Positions 46,449-55,349 of a stretch of 64,000 nt of DNA are shown piece by piece. Position numbers and translations under genes: made by a program. Within the stretch, counting starts at the first letter, position 1. Each line of letters starts with the position of its first letter. This DNA is from Streptomyces olivaceus (GTDB lineage Bacteria; Actinomycetota; Actinomycetes; Streptomycetales; Streptomycetaceae): contig NZ_JOFH01000027.1 in the NCBI RefSeq assembly GCF_000721235.1, positions 62,001 through 126,000 of the forward strand, read 5' to 3'. Below the pieces are notes generated by a model, which saw only the letters and a program-made list of their open reading frames with translations, searched no databases and had not been told where the DNA came from.

Positions 46449-46844
46449 ATGAGCAGCGAACCCGTCCTCCTCGGCAAGGCCCTGGCCTCCTTCGGCGCCC
46501 TGTGGAGCCCCCGCATCGTCACGAGCGTCAACGACTACGACGTCCGCATCGCCAAGGTCGAGGGCGAACATATCTGGCATGCGCACGATGACACTGACGA
46601 GTTCTTCCTCGTACTCGACGGCGAGCTGCGCATCTCCCTGCGCGAGCCCGCCGGGGAGCGCACGGTCCTGCTCCCGCAGGGAGCGGTCTTCACCGTCCCC
46701 CGAGGCACGGAGCACAAGCCGTACGCTCCGTCCGGTGCCGCCATCCTCTTGTTCGAGCCCACCGGGACACCGACCGTGGGCGATCGCCACGACGAGATCC
46801 CGGAGCACATCGACTCGACAACCGGACACGCACTCGGCGCCTGA
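46449..46844 (+). CDS. single-domain cupin protein
   Basis: A 131-residue beta-barrel protein. Cupin motif 1 is visible as HIWHAHDDTDEFFLVLDGEL, with two His and a Glu as metal ligands, and motif 2 as VFTVPRGTEHKPYA with the last His. Small cupins of this kind act as metal-dependent dioxygenases, isomerases or simple ligand-binding proteins; the sequence alone does not say which. AGGA lies seven bases before ATG 46449. Confidence 0.82.
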   Translation: MSSEPVLLGKALASFGALWSPRIVTSVNDYDVRIAKVEGEHIWHAHDDTDEFFLVLDGELRISLREPAGERTVLLPQGAVFTVPRGTEHKPYAPSGAAILLFEPTGTPTVGDRHDEIPEHIDSTTGHALGA

Positions 46845-46861
46845 CCCGAGCACCGGGTCAG
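46841..46861. terminator. hairpin terminator overlapping the cupin stop codon
   Basis: CTGACCCG and CGGGTCAG form a perfect 8-bp stem with a 5-base loop; the TGA stop of the cupin gene lies in the left arm. It separates the gene from the convergent alcohol dehydrogenase (stop 46891). Confidence 0.6.
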
Positions 46862-46890
46862 TGCACAGGGAGCCCGCGGTCCGCGGTGGT

Positions 46891-48054
46891 TCAGGCCGGC
46901 AGCAGGACCGGCTTGACGACCTCGCCCTTCTCGACCGCCTCGGTCCAGGCGGTGACGTCGTTCAGGGGGAAGGTCGTCACGAACCGCTCGACCGGCAGGT
47001 CCCCGCGTTCCGCCATCGCCACCAGGCGGGGGATGAGTTCGTGGGGGCGCGAGGCTCCCTCCACGACGCCTACGAGGCGTTTGCTGCCATTGACCAGGTC
47101 CATGACGTCCAGCGGGATCGTGGCGCCGGCCTGGGAGGTGCCCACGACGGCGAGGGTTCCGCCGGTGGCGAGGGCCCGGATGCCGTCCCGCAGGGCCGCC
47201 GGAGAGCCGCTGCTCTCCAGCAGGTAGGGGGCACCGCCGCCGAGTATGGACCGGACCGCTTCGTCGGAAGCGTCGCGGGAGGCGTTGACCACATGCGTGG
47301 CACCGACCTGAAGGGCCAGGTCCAGGCGGCTGTCGCGGGTGTCCACGACGACCACCTTGCGCTCCTCCAGCGCGGCCGCCATCACCGCCGACAGGCCCAC
47401 GGCGCCGGCACCTATCACCACCACCGGTGCCGTGGCCGGAGGCGCGAGGACGCTCAGCACGCTGCCCGCCCCGGTCTGTACCGCGCAGCCGAAGGGTGCG
47501 AGCAGGTGCGGAGGCAGCTCGCTGTCGACGACGACCGCGTTGCGTTCGTTCACCAGAGCGTAGGTGGCGAACGCAGACTGACCGAAGAAGTTCCCGTTCA
47601 CGGGCTCGCTGCCGTGCCATAGTCGCGCGGTGCCGTCCTCGCGGGTGCCGGCGGTGAAGTTGCGGGCCACGAAGTGGTCGCACTGGCTGGGGACACCGGC
47701 CCGGCACCGGCCGCAGCGCCCGCACGAGTCGAAGGTCAGCACGACCCGGTCGCCGGGCCGCAGCCCGCTCACCGAACTGCCCACTTCCTCGACCGTTCCG
47801 GTGCCCTCGTGACCGGCCACCAGCGGTGTCGGGACCGGCAGCGCTCCGGTCCGTGCCTGGATGTCGGCGTGGCACACGCCGACGGCATCGATCCGTACCA
47901 GGGCCTCGTCGGCCCTCGGCGCGTCGATCTCCAGCTCGGCAAGGGCGAATGGTGCACCGGTGGCGCCGGCCACGGCCGCGGTGACGCTACGCCGCGCGCC
48001 CACCGCGGCACTTCCCCGGCCTGGGCCGGGTGGGAAATTAGGCGCGAAGGACAT
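46891..48054 (-). CDS. zinc-dependent aryl/benzyl-type alcohol dehydrogenase
   Basis: A medium-chain dehydrogenase of 387 residues. The catalytic zinc Cys is in GVCHADIQ and the next ligands in AGHEGTGTVEEVG. The structural zinc cluster is CGRCGRCRAGVPSQC and the cofactor motif VVVIGAGAVGLSAV. The FGCAVQTGAGSVL segment is typical of aryl-alcohol (XylB-like) and glutathione-independent enzymes. The first 30 residues before the catalytic domain look disordered. ATG 48054 has GAGAGGTG upstream. It is divergent from the LysR gene at 48173. Confidence 0.86.
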   Translation of the reverse strand: MSFAPNFPPGPGRGSAAVGARRSVTAAVAGATGAPFALAELEIDAPRADEALVRIDAVGVCHADIQARTGALPVPTPLVAGHEGTGTVEEVGSSVSGLRPGDRVVLTFDSCGRCGRCRAGVPSQCDHFVARNFTAGTREDGTARLWHGSEPVNGNFFGQSAFATYALVNERNAVVVDSELPPHLLAPFGCAVQTGAGSVLSVLAPPATAPVVVIGAGAVGLSAVMAAALEERKVVVVDTRDSRLDLALQVGATHVVNASRDASDEAVRSILGGGAPYLLESSGSPAALRDGIRALATGGTLAVVGTSQAGATIPLDVMDLVNGSKRLVGVVEGASRPHELIPRLVAMAERGDLPVERFVTTFPLNDVTAWTEAVEKGEVVKPVLLPA

Positions 48055-48141
48055 GGGGTTCACCTCTCGCTCAGAAGGACGGCAGCAGAAGCCCCCGCTC
48101 TGCATGGTGGGACCCTCCACCGCGCCCCGGCGTGCCGTCAA

Positions 48142-48184
48142 ATGCATGTCGAGCACTATTAATATGCGCTCCATGCATATCGAG
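48142..48184. promoter_or_regulatory. paired 12-bp direct repeats in the ADH/LysR divergent promoter
   Basis: ATGCATGTCGAG (48142-48153) and ATGCATATCGAG (48173-48184) match in 11 of 12 positions with starts 31 bases apart, about three helical turns. The second copy covers the LysR start codon. Between them lies TATTAATATG, which can serve as a -10 in either direction. A site pair for the LysR protein, with autorepression, is the simplest reading. Confidence 0.45.
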
Positions 48185-49111
48185 AGCGTTGATCTGAATC
48201 TGCTCAAAGCGCTTGAGGTGCTGCTGGAGGAACGGCATGTCTCACGGGCGGCAGCCCGCTTCCACCTCAGCCAGTCGGCGATGAGCCGCACCCTGAGCCG
48301 GCTGCGGCAGGCATTCGCCGACGAGTTGCTCGTACGGACCGCCACCGGTTACGTCCTCACGCCGCGCGCCCGTCATATCCGGGCCGAACTGTCGGAAATC
48401 TTGCCCAGGTTGCGCAATCTGGTGACCGAGGAGAACTTCGACCCCTCGACGGCGAACGGGCTGATACGCATAGCGGCGTCCGACTATTTCCTGGCCGTTG
48501 TCGGGAGCGGAGTCTTCTCTGCCTTCTTCGAGCAGGCCCAGGGAATTTCATTGGTCGTGGAGCCGGTAAGCCCCACCACGTTCGAGGATCTCGAGCGAGG
48601 CCGTGTGGACATGGCGTTCGTCCCGACCTCGGCACCGCCCCGGATGTCCAGGCATGTGCTGTTCACCGAGGACCACGTGTGCGTGCTGGCCGAGGACCAC
48701 CCGCTGACCCGGGACCGGCTGACACCGGCCGACCTGGGGGCGTATCCGCATGCCGGTGTGGCGGCCCTGGAGAGCGGGCACATGCTGGTGGAGGCACATA
48801 TGGAGCGGCTCGGCATCCGCCCGCCCGCCGGGTTGACCGTTCCCTATTTCGCCGCGGCTGCCGCCGCCGTGCGCGGGACCCGGCTGATCGCGATAGTCCC
48901 CCGGCGCCTCGTGGGCCTCCTGCGTGAACCCGGGCTGCGCGTGGCCGAGGCGCCGGAGCAGTTCCCCTCTTTCGACTACCCGATGCTGTGGCATCCGCGC
49001 CTGACCGGCGACCCGGCGCATCGGTGGATGCGCTCGCTCCTGATCCGCGCCGGCGCGGCTCTCACGCCCGGGCCGGACATCGGTGCCGTGCAGGACGGAC
49101 CGTCGGCCTGA
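48173..49111 (+). CDS. LysR-family transcriptional regulator (NodD/LinR-like)
   Basis: A 312-residue regulator with the HTH in VDLNLLKALEVLLEERHVSRAAARFHLSQSAMSRTLSRLRQ and an effector domain from about residue 90 (GLIRIAASDYFLAVVGSGVFSAFF). The DLNLL opening is shared with LysR members controlling aromatic and nodulation genes. ATG 48173 is favoured; ATG 48164 is also in frame. No Shine-Dalgarno is seen before either, so initiation may be leaderless. It is divergent from the aryl-type alcohol dehydrogenase, its likely target. Confidence 0.85.
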   Translation: MHIESVDLNLLKALEVLLEERHVSRAAARFHLSQSAMSRTLSRLRQAFADELLVRTATGYVLTPRARHIRAELSEILPRLRNLVTEENFDPSTANGLIRIAASDYFLAVVGSGVFSAFFEQAQGISLVVEPVSPTTFEDLERGRVDMAFVPTSAPPRMSRHVLFTEDHVCVLAEDHPLTRDRLTPADLGAYPHAGVAALESGHMLVEAHMERLGIRPPAGLTVPYFAAAAAAVRGTRLIAIVPRRLVGLLREPGLRVAEAPEQFPSFDYPMLWHPRLTGDPAHRWMRSLLIRAGAALTPGPDIGAVQDGPSA

Positions 49112-49190
49112 CAGGTGCGCGCCGGGGGTGCGAGGTCGTAGAGCGGAGCACTGGAACAAGTGGAACCTGTCGGGATGTTCTGCCCGGTCC

Positions 49191-49409
49191 TTACAGCTCC
49201 GTCGCCCGGTCGGCTGCGAACCCGACGAACGCGGCCCACTGGGTCGCGCCCACGCTGATTGAAGGCAGGGCGCGGTCCTTGGAGTCCCGGACGTGCACGG
49301 TCGCGGAGGCGGCGGCGACCTCGACGCAGTCTCCGCCCCCGGACCCGCTGTAGCTGCTCTTGAACCAGGACAACGGGTTCAGGCCGCGAGACGTGGGTTC
49401 GCTGGTCAT
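49191..49409 (-). CDS. DUF397-family small protein
   Basis: A 72-residue protein of the actinomycete DUF397 family. The marks are WFKSSYSGSGGGDCVEVA, VHVRDSKD and the end WAAFVGFA. ATG 49409 overlaps the XRE gene stop by four bases. Such proteins accompany XRE regulators in Streptomyces development/antibiotic control sets; a WhiJ/BldB-related partner role is known for a few, while most are unstudied. Confidence 0.9.
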   Translation of the reverse strand: MTSEPTSRGLNPLSWFKSSYSGSGGGDCVEVAAASATVHVRDSKDRALPSISVGATQWAAFVGFAADRATEL

Positions 49410-50245
49410 AGTTCTCCCGCCGCATTCTCGATGAGACGTGCCGACTCTTCGACATTCAGGGCTTGCGAACGCAGCTTGCCATATCGTAGGCCGAATGCGC
49501 TGACCCTTGCGGGTTCGGTGATCACTACGCCAGTCTCTTGCGACTCGATGTATCCCACCTGCCTGTGCTCCAGGGTCTCCAGCACGACCATGGGGCCGTT
49601 CAGTCCGGGGTGGAAACCGCGCACCGTGGGCATGACCTGCACCTCCACGTTCCGCAGTCGCCCCTGCTGGGTCAGGTGCAGTAGCTGCTCGCGCATTACC
49701 TCCGTGCTCCCCAGAGGATTGCGCAGAGCCGCCTCGCCGATGACGAAGCTCAACTCCACCACAGGTGTCCGGGTCAGCAGCTTCTGCCGGTTGAGTCGCG
49801 CCTCCACATGCTGTTCTGCCGTCTCCTCGCCCAGCTGCGGGCAATGCCCGGCGAACAACTCCCGCGCGTACGCCTCTGTTTGCAGCAGCCCCGGCACCAG
49901 CAGCGGGTCGTAGGAGAAGCGGCTGACCGCCTCGGTCTCGATGAGCGCGAAGTCCTGGAAGAAGGTGGGCAGCTTCGCCCGCTCCACCTCGTCCTGGAGC
50001 GTGGCCAGCACCCCGCCCGCCCCCAGCACCCGTTCCGCCGCCTCCGTGAACGCCGCCTTTGCCGGGCGGCGGCCCTGTTCGATGGACGCGACCTGCTCGT
50101 ACGAGTACCCGACCGCCTCGGCCAGTGCCTGCTGCGTGAGGCCCGCCTTGTCTCTGAAAAGCCGGACCAGTTTGCCGTAGCCGGCCCAGATCGCGGGCTT
50201 GTCGTCGTTGCCGTTGCCCGGCTTCTTCTGCTGGCGGGCTGCCAT
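49406..50245 (-). CDS. XRE-family regulator with DUF5753 domain
   Basis: A 279-residue DNA-binding protein. The HTH (LVRLFRDKAGLTQQALAEAVGYSYEQVASIEQGRR) spans residues 26-60 after a basic 15-residue tail. The DUF5753 part begins near residue 95 with FALIETEAVSRFSYDPLLVPGLLQTEAYAREL and runs to the C-terminus. It is translationally coupled to DUF397 and lies divergent from an anti-sigma-like ATPase, giving the triad repeated in Streptomyces genomes. Confidence 0.9.
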   Translation of the reverse strand: MAARQQKKPGNGNDDKPAIWAGYGKLVRLFRDKAGLTQQALAEAVGYSYEQVASIEQGRRPAKAAFTEAAERVLGAGGVLATLQDEVERAKLPTFFQDFALIETEAVSRFSYDPLLVPGLLQTEAYARELFAGHCPQLGEETAEQHVEARLNRQKLLTRTPVVELSFVIGEAALRNPLGSTEVMREQLLHLTQQGRLRNVEVQVMPTVRGFHPGLNGPMVVLETLEHRQVGYIESQETGVVITEPARVSAFGLRYGKLRSQALNVEESARLIENAAGEL

Positions 50246-50407
50246 TCACACCACGTCCCCGATCCGTGCGTTGCCCCTTCCAACAGGGCCCGCCGCCCGC
50301 GAGGCACGCGAACGGACCCGTACAGGCCCGTACGCGACCCGTACAGCGCGTCCGGGTACGCCGAACCTCCCTGTTCAGGCTATTCACAGTGACGGGATGG
50401 TCACCCT

Positions 50408-50851
50408 GTGAATGCAGAAACCGCCGCTCCGGCCCGCCCGTTCACCGTGCTCCTCAGCTCCACCCGACGCGGCGCCCGCCTGGCCCGCAGCCTTGCGGTG
50501 AGCCAGCTCATCGACTGGGGCGTCCCGCACGCGGCACCCGTCGTCGCGGACACCGGCGCCGTCACGGCGGAACTCGCCGCCAACGCGGTCGCCCACGGTC
50601 GGGCGCCGGGCCGGGACTTCCGGCTCACCCTGGCGCTGGTGCCCGCGGCGGGCCGGCTCCGCATCGCCGTGTCCGACACCCGCCCCGGCCTGCTCCCGCC
50701 GCGTCCCGGCACGCTGGACGTCCCGTCTTCCGAGGCGGAGGGCGGGCGGGGCCTGCTGCTCGTGGAGGCCCTCGCGGCCGACTGGGGCTGGACGGCCGAC
50801 GATCCCGTGGTCAAGACCGTCTGGGCGGAGCTCGGTCTCCCTCCGGCCTGA
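50408..50851 (+). CDS. HATPase_c anti-sigma-factor-like protein (RsbW family)
   Basis: A 147-residue stand-alone GHKL ATPase domain. The N box is TAELAANAVAHGRAPG, and the G1 region is IAVSDTRPG followed by EGGRGLLLVEALAADWGW. These small kinases phosphorylate or hold partner proteins such as anti-sigma antagonists. The start codon is GTG 50408. It lies divergent from the XRE/DUF397 pair with 160 bases between, so all three probably form one regulatory set. Confidence 0.88.
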   Translation: MNAETAAPARPFTVLLSSTRRGARLARSLAVSQLIDWGVPHAAPVVADTGAVTAELAANAVAHGRAPGRDFRLTLALVPAAGRLRIAVSDTRPGLLPPRPGTLDVPSSEAEGGRGLLLVEALAADWGWTADDPVVKTVWAELGLPPA

Positions 50852-50864
50852 CGCGGCCGACGCG

Positions 50865-51536
50865 CTACGGGCGTGGGCGGACCAGGCCGCTCTGGTAGGC
50901 GATCACGACGAGTTGGGCGCGGTCGCGGGCGTGGAGTTTGGTCATCGCGCGCTGGACGTGGCTGCGTACGGTCAGCGGGCTGACCACGAGGTGCCCGGCG
51001 ATCTCGGTGTTGGACATGCCGTGCGCGACCAGGGACATGACCTCGCGTTCGCGCTCGGTGAGGGTGGTCAGGCGCGCGGGCGGGGCCAGCGGTGCCTCGG
51101 CGTCCGGTGTGGCCAGGAAGCGGGTGATGAGGGTCCGGGTCGCCGCCGGGGAGAGCAGGGACTCCCCGGCGGCGACGGTGCGGATGCCGGTCAGGAGGAC
51201 GTCCGGGCCCACGTCCTTGCCCAGGAAGCCGCTGGCGCCCGCCCGCAGGGCCCTGGCGACGTTCTGGTCGTTCTCGAAGGTGGTGAGGACCAGGACCCGG
51301 GTGGCCGCCAGGTTTGGCAGTGAGCAGATGTCGGCGGTGGCAGTCAGTCCGTCGGTGTCCGGCATGCGGAGGTCCATGAGGACCACGTCCGGTACGTGGA
51401 CCAGGGCGAGGTCGGTCGCCTCCCGGCCGTCGGCGGCCTCCGCGACCACGGTCATCCCGGGATCCGAGTCGATGAGGATGCGGAAGGTGGCCCGCAGCAG
51501 GGCCTGGTCGTCGGCCAGCAGGACGCGGATCGTCAT
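50865..51536 (-). CDS. NarL/FixJ-family response regulator
   Basis: A 223-residue two-component regulator. The receiver domain has the acidic pair DD at residues 9-10, the phospho-acceptor Asp55 (VVLMDLRMPD) and Lys in GFLGKD. A LuxR-type HTH occupies residues 155-205 (LTEREREVMSLVAHGMSNTEIAGHL). Its ATG overlaps the kinase stop by four bases. The target promoter is unknown; the neighbouring MMPL transporter gene lies upstream on the same strand. Confidence 0.9.
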   Translation of the reverse strand: MTIRVLLADDQALLRATFRILIDSDPGMTVVAEAADGREATDLALVHVPDVVLMDLRMPDTDGLTATADICSLPNLAATRVLVLTTFENDQNVARALRAGASGFLGKDVGPDVLLTGIRTVAAGESLLSPAATRTLITRFLATPDAEAPLAPPARLTTLTEREREVMSLVAHGMSNTEIAGHLVVSPLTVRSHVQRAMTKLHARDRAQLVVIAYQSGLVRPRP

Positions 51537-52732
51537 CGGGCGGCGCTTTCGTCGTGGCCGGGGAGCGGGCCGTGCAGGGGGAGGGCGCAGGCGACCTCGA
51601 AGCCGCCTCCCGGCAGGGGCCCCGCGTGGAAGGTGCCGCCCGCGGCGAGGGCGCGTTCGCGCATGCCGAGGAGGCCGAAGCCGGGGCCGGGCGGGGGAGC
51701 GGGGCGGGACCCGGCGGCGGTGCCGTTGGTGACCGTGAGGGTCAGGAAGCGTGCCCCGTGGGCCAGCCGCACCTCGGCGGTGGCGGGACCGGCGTGCTTG
51801 GTGACGTTGGTGAGGGCCTCCTGGACGATCCGGTAGGCCGTCAGGTCGAGCCCCGGCGCGAGCGGTCCCGGCTCGCCCTCCGTGCTGACCGTCACGGTCA
51901 CGTCGGCCGCCGCGCAGGCCGCCACCAGGTCGGGCAGCCGGGCCAGACCCGGTGCCGGCGCCAGTTCGTCGTCGGCGTCGGTGTCCTGGCGCAGCAGGCC
52001 GACGGTGGACTTGAGCTCGCGCAGGGCCGCGGCCGTGGTGTCCGACAGCCGGCCCATGATGTCGTACGCCTGCTCCGGATCGGTACGGGCCAGGTGCGTC
52101 GCGACACCCGCCTGGGCGTGGGCCAGGGTGAGGTGGTGGGCGACGACGTCGTGCAGTTCGCGGGCGATGCGCATGCGGTCCTGGACGACGCGGTGGCGGG
52201 CCTCCTCCTCGCGTTCGCGGGCGATGTGCTCGGCTCGGGCGGCGGCGTACTCGCGGCGGACGCGCACGTAGCTGCCGAACGCCGCGGACAGCGGTACCCA
52301 GGCGGCCGGATTGACCAGGCCGATCAGCCACTGGTCGCGCAGCTCGTCGTGGAAGAGCCCGGAGGCCACCAGGGCCGCCGTCGCCACCAGAGCGGCGCAC
52401 CAGCCGGCCCGGCGCCGGGCGCGCAGGCTGACGGAGTACTGCGCGACCATGAGCGGGCTCATGAGCATGGCGGTCACGAGGTGGCCCAGTGCGGACACGG
52501 TCACCACGCACAGGGTCGTCACCGCCAGCACCCAGAAGGGCCACCTGCGGCGCCAGGCCAGCGCCGCGCAGGCGAGCGCGGACAGCGCGACGCCGGCCCA
52601 CATCGGGGGACGGCCCGGCATCACGCCGAACGAGAGGAAGCAGCCGGAGAGTGCGATCGCGAACAGGAGCGTGAGCGTGAGCGCCTCGGTGGTCCGGCGG
52701 CTCGCCACGCGGCGCTGCCAAAGGGTGCTCAT
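51533..52732 (-). CDS. HisKA_3 sensor histidine kinase
   Basis: A 399-residue membrane kinase of the DesK/NarX type. The first 150 residues hold four to five transmembrane segments with hardly any external loop. The phospho-acceptor His194 lies in RIARELHDVVAHHLT, and the HATPase_c domain covers about residues 280-395 (N box EALTNVTKHAG, G box GPGFGLLGMRERALAAGG). It pairs with the response regulator it overlaps. A tiny leader frame (52729-52743) overlaps its start codon. Confidence 0.9.
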   Translation of the reverse strand: MSTLWQRRVASRRTTEALTLTLLFAIALSGCFLSFGVMPGRPPMWAGVALSALACAALAWRRRWPFWVLAVTTLCVVTVSALGHLVTAMLMSPLMVAQYSVSLRARRRAGWCAALVATAALVASGLFHDELRDQWLIGLVNPAAWVPLSAAFGSYVRVRREYAAARAEHIAREREEEARHRVVQDRMRIARELHDVVAHHLTLAHAQAGVATHLARTDPEQAYDIMGRLSDTTAAALRELKSTVGLLRQDTDADDELAPAPGLARLPDLVAACAAADVTVTVSTEGEPGPLAPGLDLTAYRIVQEALTNVTKHAGPATAEVRLAHGARFLTLTVTNGTAAGSRPAPPPGPGFGLLGMRERALAAGGTFHAGPLPGGGFEVACALPLHGPLPGHDESAAR

Positions 52733-52743
52733 GGTGTGCTCAT
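52729..52743 (-). other. four-codon leader frame overlapping the kinase start
   Basis: ATG at 52743 opens a Met-Ser-Thr-Pro frame whose TGA overlaps the kinase ATG at 52732 (ATGA). A GGAG lies eight bases before the leader ATG, whereas the kinase start has none of its own at good spacing. Kinase translation may therefore rely on termination-reinitiation (inference). Alternatively it is a chance product of the ATGAGCAC duplication. Confidence 0.3.
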
Positions 52744-52853
52744 CGCGCGTTCTCCGGGGGGGGGCTGGGGTGCCATCGTGACAGACGCGGGCCGCTGAGC
52801 CGTCGGAGACGGTGCCGCGGCCCGCGGGCGCGCCGCTCCGGGTGCGGAACGGT

Positions 52854-55142
52854 TCAGGTGCGGGCGGCCTCCCGAGGCTCCTGCGGCTGAGCGTCCCCGC
52901 CGGCGGGCGCCTGGACGGGCGCGGACCGCCCGGCGAGTCCGGTGCCCTCGATGTCGACGCGCGGCAGCAGCCTGTCGAGCGGGCGGGGCAGCCACCACGC
53001 CCTGTCCCCGAGCAGGGCCAGCACGGCGGGCACCAGGGCCATGCGTACGACGAAGGCGTCGAACAGCACCGCCACGGCGAGACCGAAGCCGATCGTCTTG
53101 ATCATCGACTCGCCGGAGCCGACGAAGCCCGAGAAGACCGCGATCATGATCACCGCGGCGGCGACGACCACGCGGGCGCTGTGCCGGAAGCCGCCGATCA
53201 CCGCCTGCGCGGGCCGCTCCCCGTGCACGTACGCCTCCCGCATGCGCGAGACCAGGAAGACCTCGTAGTCCATCGCCAGACCGAAGACGATGCCCACCAG
53301 GAAGACCGGCATCAGGCTCATGATCGGGCCGGCCTGCTCGACGCCCAGCAGTCCGGCGCCCCATCCCCACTGGAAGACCGCCACCACCGCGCCCAGCGAC
53401 GCCAGTACCGACAGCAGGAACCCGAACGCGGCCTTGAGCGGCACCAGTACGGAACGGAAGACCAGCATCAGCAGGAGCAGGGAGAGCAGCATGACGACGG
53501 CGAGGTAGGGCACGAGCGCGTCCTGCAGTGCCTGCGCGACGTCGATGTTCATCGCCGTGCTGCCGGTGACCTCGAAGACCGCACCCGTCTCGTCCTCCAG
53601 GCCGGGACGCTCGGCCCGGATGGTCTGCACGAGTTCCTTGGTGCGCTCGTCGTTCGGCGCGGTGGCCGGAACGGCCGAGAACAGCGCGGTGTCGCCGGCG
53701 CCGTTGAGCTGGGGCGGGGAGAGCGACACGACGCCGTCCGTGCCCTCGATCCGCGAGGCTATCGCCGTCACCGCGGCCTGGGGATCCGCGGCGTCCCTGA
53801 CGTCCGCGACGATCGTCAACGGGCCGTTGAACCCCGGGCCGAACCCGTCGGCGAGCGCGTCGTAGGCGCGCCGCTCCGTCGTCGTGACCGGCTTGGCCTC
53901 GTCACCCGGCATGCCGAGTTGCAGGTCGGCGGCGGGCAGGGCGAGCACGCCGAGGCCCGCCACGCAGGCCAGCAGCACGGCCACCGGGCGGCGCAGCACG
54001 AACCGCGCCCAGCGGGAACCGCCGTTGTCCGCCGCGCCGGTCCGCGGTTCGCCGGCGGTGCGTTCCCCGGTGGTGTGTTCGACCGCGGTGCGTTCGCCGG
54101 CGGTGCGGGAACCGCCGCGGCGGGCCGTGCGGGACAGGACGGCCTCCGGCCACATCGCGAGCAGGGCGGGCACCAGGGTCAGAGCGACCAGAACGGCCAC
54201 GACCACCGCGCCCGCCGCGCACAGCCCCATCTTCGTCAGCATCGGCACGCCGACGACGGACAGCCCGGCCAGTGCGATGACGACCGTGAGGCCGGCGAAG
54301 ACCACCGCCGAACCGGCCGTACCGACCGCGAGACCCGCCGCCTCCCGCGCCGCGTGCCCGCGCTCCCGCTCCTCGCGGTAGCGGGAGACCACGAACAGGG
54401 CGTAGTCGATGCCGACCGCGAGCCCCAGCATCGAGGCGAGCGTCCCGGTGGTCATGGACAGCCCGAGCGCGCTGCCGAGCGCGAGGATCGCGCAGATGCT
54501 GATCCCGACACCGACCACGGCGGTGAGCAGCGGGAGACCGGCCGCCGCCAGGGAACCGAACGTGATCAGCAGGACGACCGCGGCGAGGCCGATACCGACG
54601 GCCTCGGCCGCGCCCCCGGTGGCCGGCTGCGAGGCGAGCGCGTTGCCGCCGACCTCCACCGTGAGACCCGAGTCGCGGGCCTCGTCGACGGCGGCCTCCA
54701 GCGCGCTCCGGTCGGCGTCGGTGAGGTCGGCGGACCCGACCTTGTAGGTCACGGTGGCGTACGCCGTGGAGGCGTCCTCGCTCACCGCGTCCGCGGCGAA
54801 GGGGCTCACGGCACCGGCGACCCGCGGCCCGTCCCCGGCGTCCGCCACGAACGCGTCGACGGCGGCCCGGTGTTCGCCGGCGGTCACCTTCTCGCCGCCG
54901 GGCGCGATGAACACGACCCGCGCGCTCGCGCCGTCGGCGTCCGAGCCCGGGAAGCGCTCCCCGATCAGGTCGAAGGCCCGCTGGGCCTCGATGCCGGGAA
55001 TGAAGGACGTGCCATCGTCACCGGCGGCCGGCGCCTTGGCCGCTGCCGCCCCGGCGACGCCGAGGAGCACCGCCCACAGCAGGAGCACGAGCCGGCGCCG
55101 CCCGAAGGCGGCCCGGCCCATGCGGTACAGGAAGGTAGCCAC
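52854..55142 (-). CDS. MMPL-family RND-type transporter
   Basis: A proton-driven exporter of lipids or drugs in the cytoplasmic membrane, 762 residues. Two repeats each have one transmembrane segment, a large external domain (about residues 40-170 and 400-530) and five further segments. Family motifs are GIDYALFVVSRYREER in the first half and GLAMDYEVFLVSRMREAY in the second. GTG 55142 (encoding VATFLYRMGRAAF, the usual N-terminus) is chosen over upstream frame extension. It lies upstream of the two-component genes with about 120 bases between. Confidence 0.88.
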   Translation of the reverse strand: MATFLYRMGRAAFGRRRLVLLLWAVLLGVAGAAAAKAPAAGDDGTSFIPGIEAQRAFDLIGERFPGSDADGASARVVFIAPGGEKVTAGEHRAAVDAFVADAGDGPRVAGAVSPFAADAVSEDASTAYATVTYKVGSADLTDADRSALEAAVDEARDSGLTVEVGGNALASQPATGGAAEAVGIGLAAVVLLITFGSLAAAGLPLLTAVVGVGISICAILALGSALGLSMTTGTLASMLGLAVGIDYALFVVSRYREERERGHAAREAAGLAVGTAGSAVVFAGLTVVIALAGLSVVGVPMLTKMGLCAAGAVVVAVLVALTLVPALLAMWPEAVLSRTARRGGSRTAGERTAVEHTTGERTAGEPRTGAADNGGSRWARFVLRRPVAVLLACVAGLGVLALPAADLQLGMPGDEAKPVTTTERRAYDALADGFGPGFNGPLTIVADVRDAADPQAAVTAIASRIEGTDGVVSLSPPQLNGAGDTALFSAVPATAPNDERTKELVQTIRAERPGLEDETGAVFEVTGSTAMNIDVAQALQDALVPYLAVVMLLSLLLLMLVFRSVLVPLKAAFGFLLSVLASLGAVVAVFQWGWGAGLLGVEQAGPIMSLMPVFLVGIVFGLAMDYEVFLVSRMREAYVHGERPAQAVIGGFRHSARVVVAAAVIMIAVFSGFVGSGESMIKTIGFGLAVAVLFDAFVVRMALVPAVLALLGDRAWWLPRPLDRLLPRVDIEGTGLAGRSAPVQAPAGGDAQPQEPREAART

Positions 55143-55349
55143 GTGTCTGGAATCTCCGCATCCGATCTTGGGTACCTCCCCAGACTCCCGGCCCCGGCCC
55201 CGCACGGCGTCGTGCGCCTGCCGTCACTTCCCGCTGGTGCGCCTGCACGAGAGGGCGCCCTTGTCTCCTCCCTGGGGAGGACTCGCCCGGACCGGTACCC
55301 GCGCCACGCCGCGGGCTTCGTTCCCGCCGTCCGGGAAACCTGGTGCGCC

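Noticed and set aside
52756..52764. A run of nine G residues before the sensor kinase gene
   Set aside because: Non-coding homopolymer; could be a sequencing length error and affects no frame.
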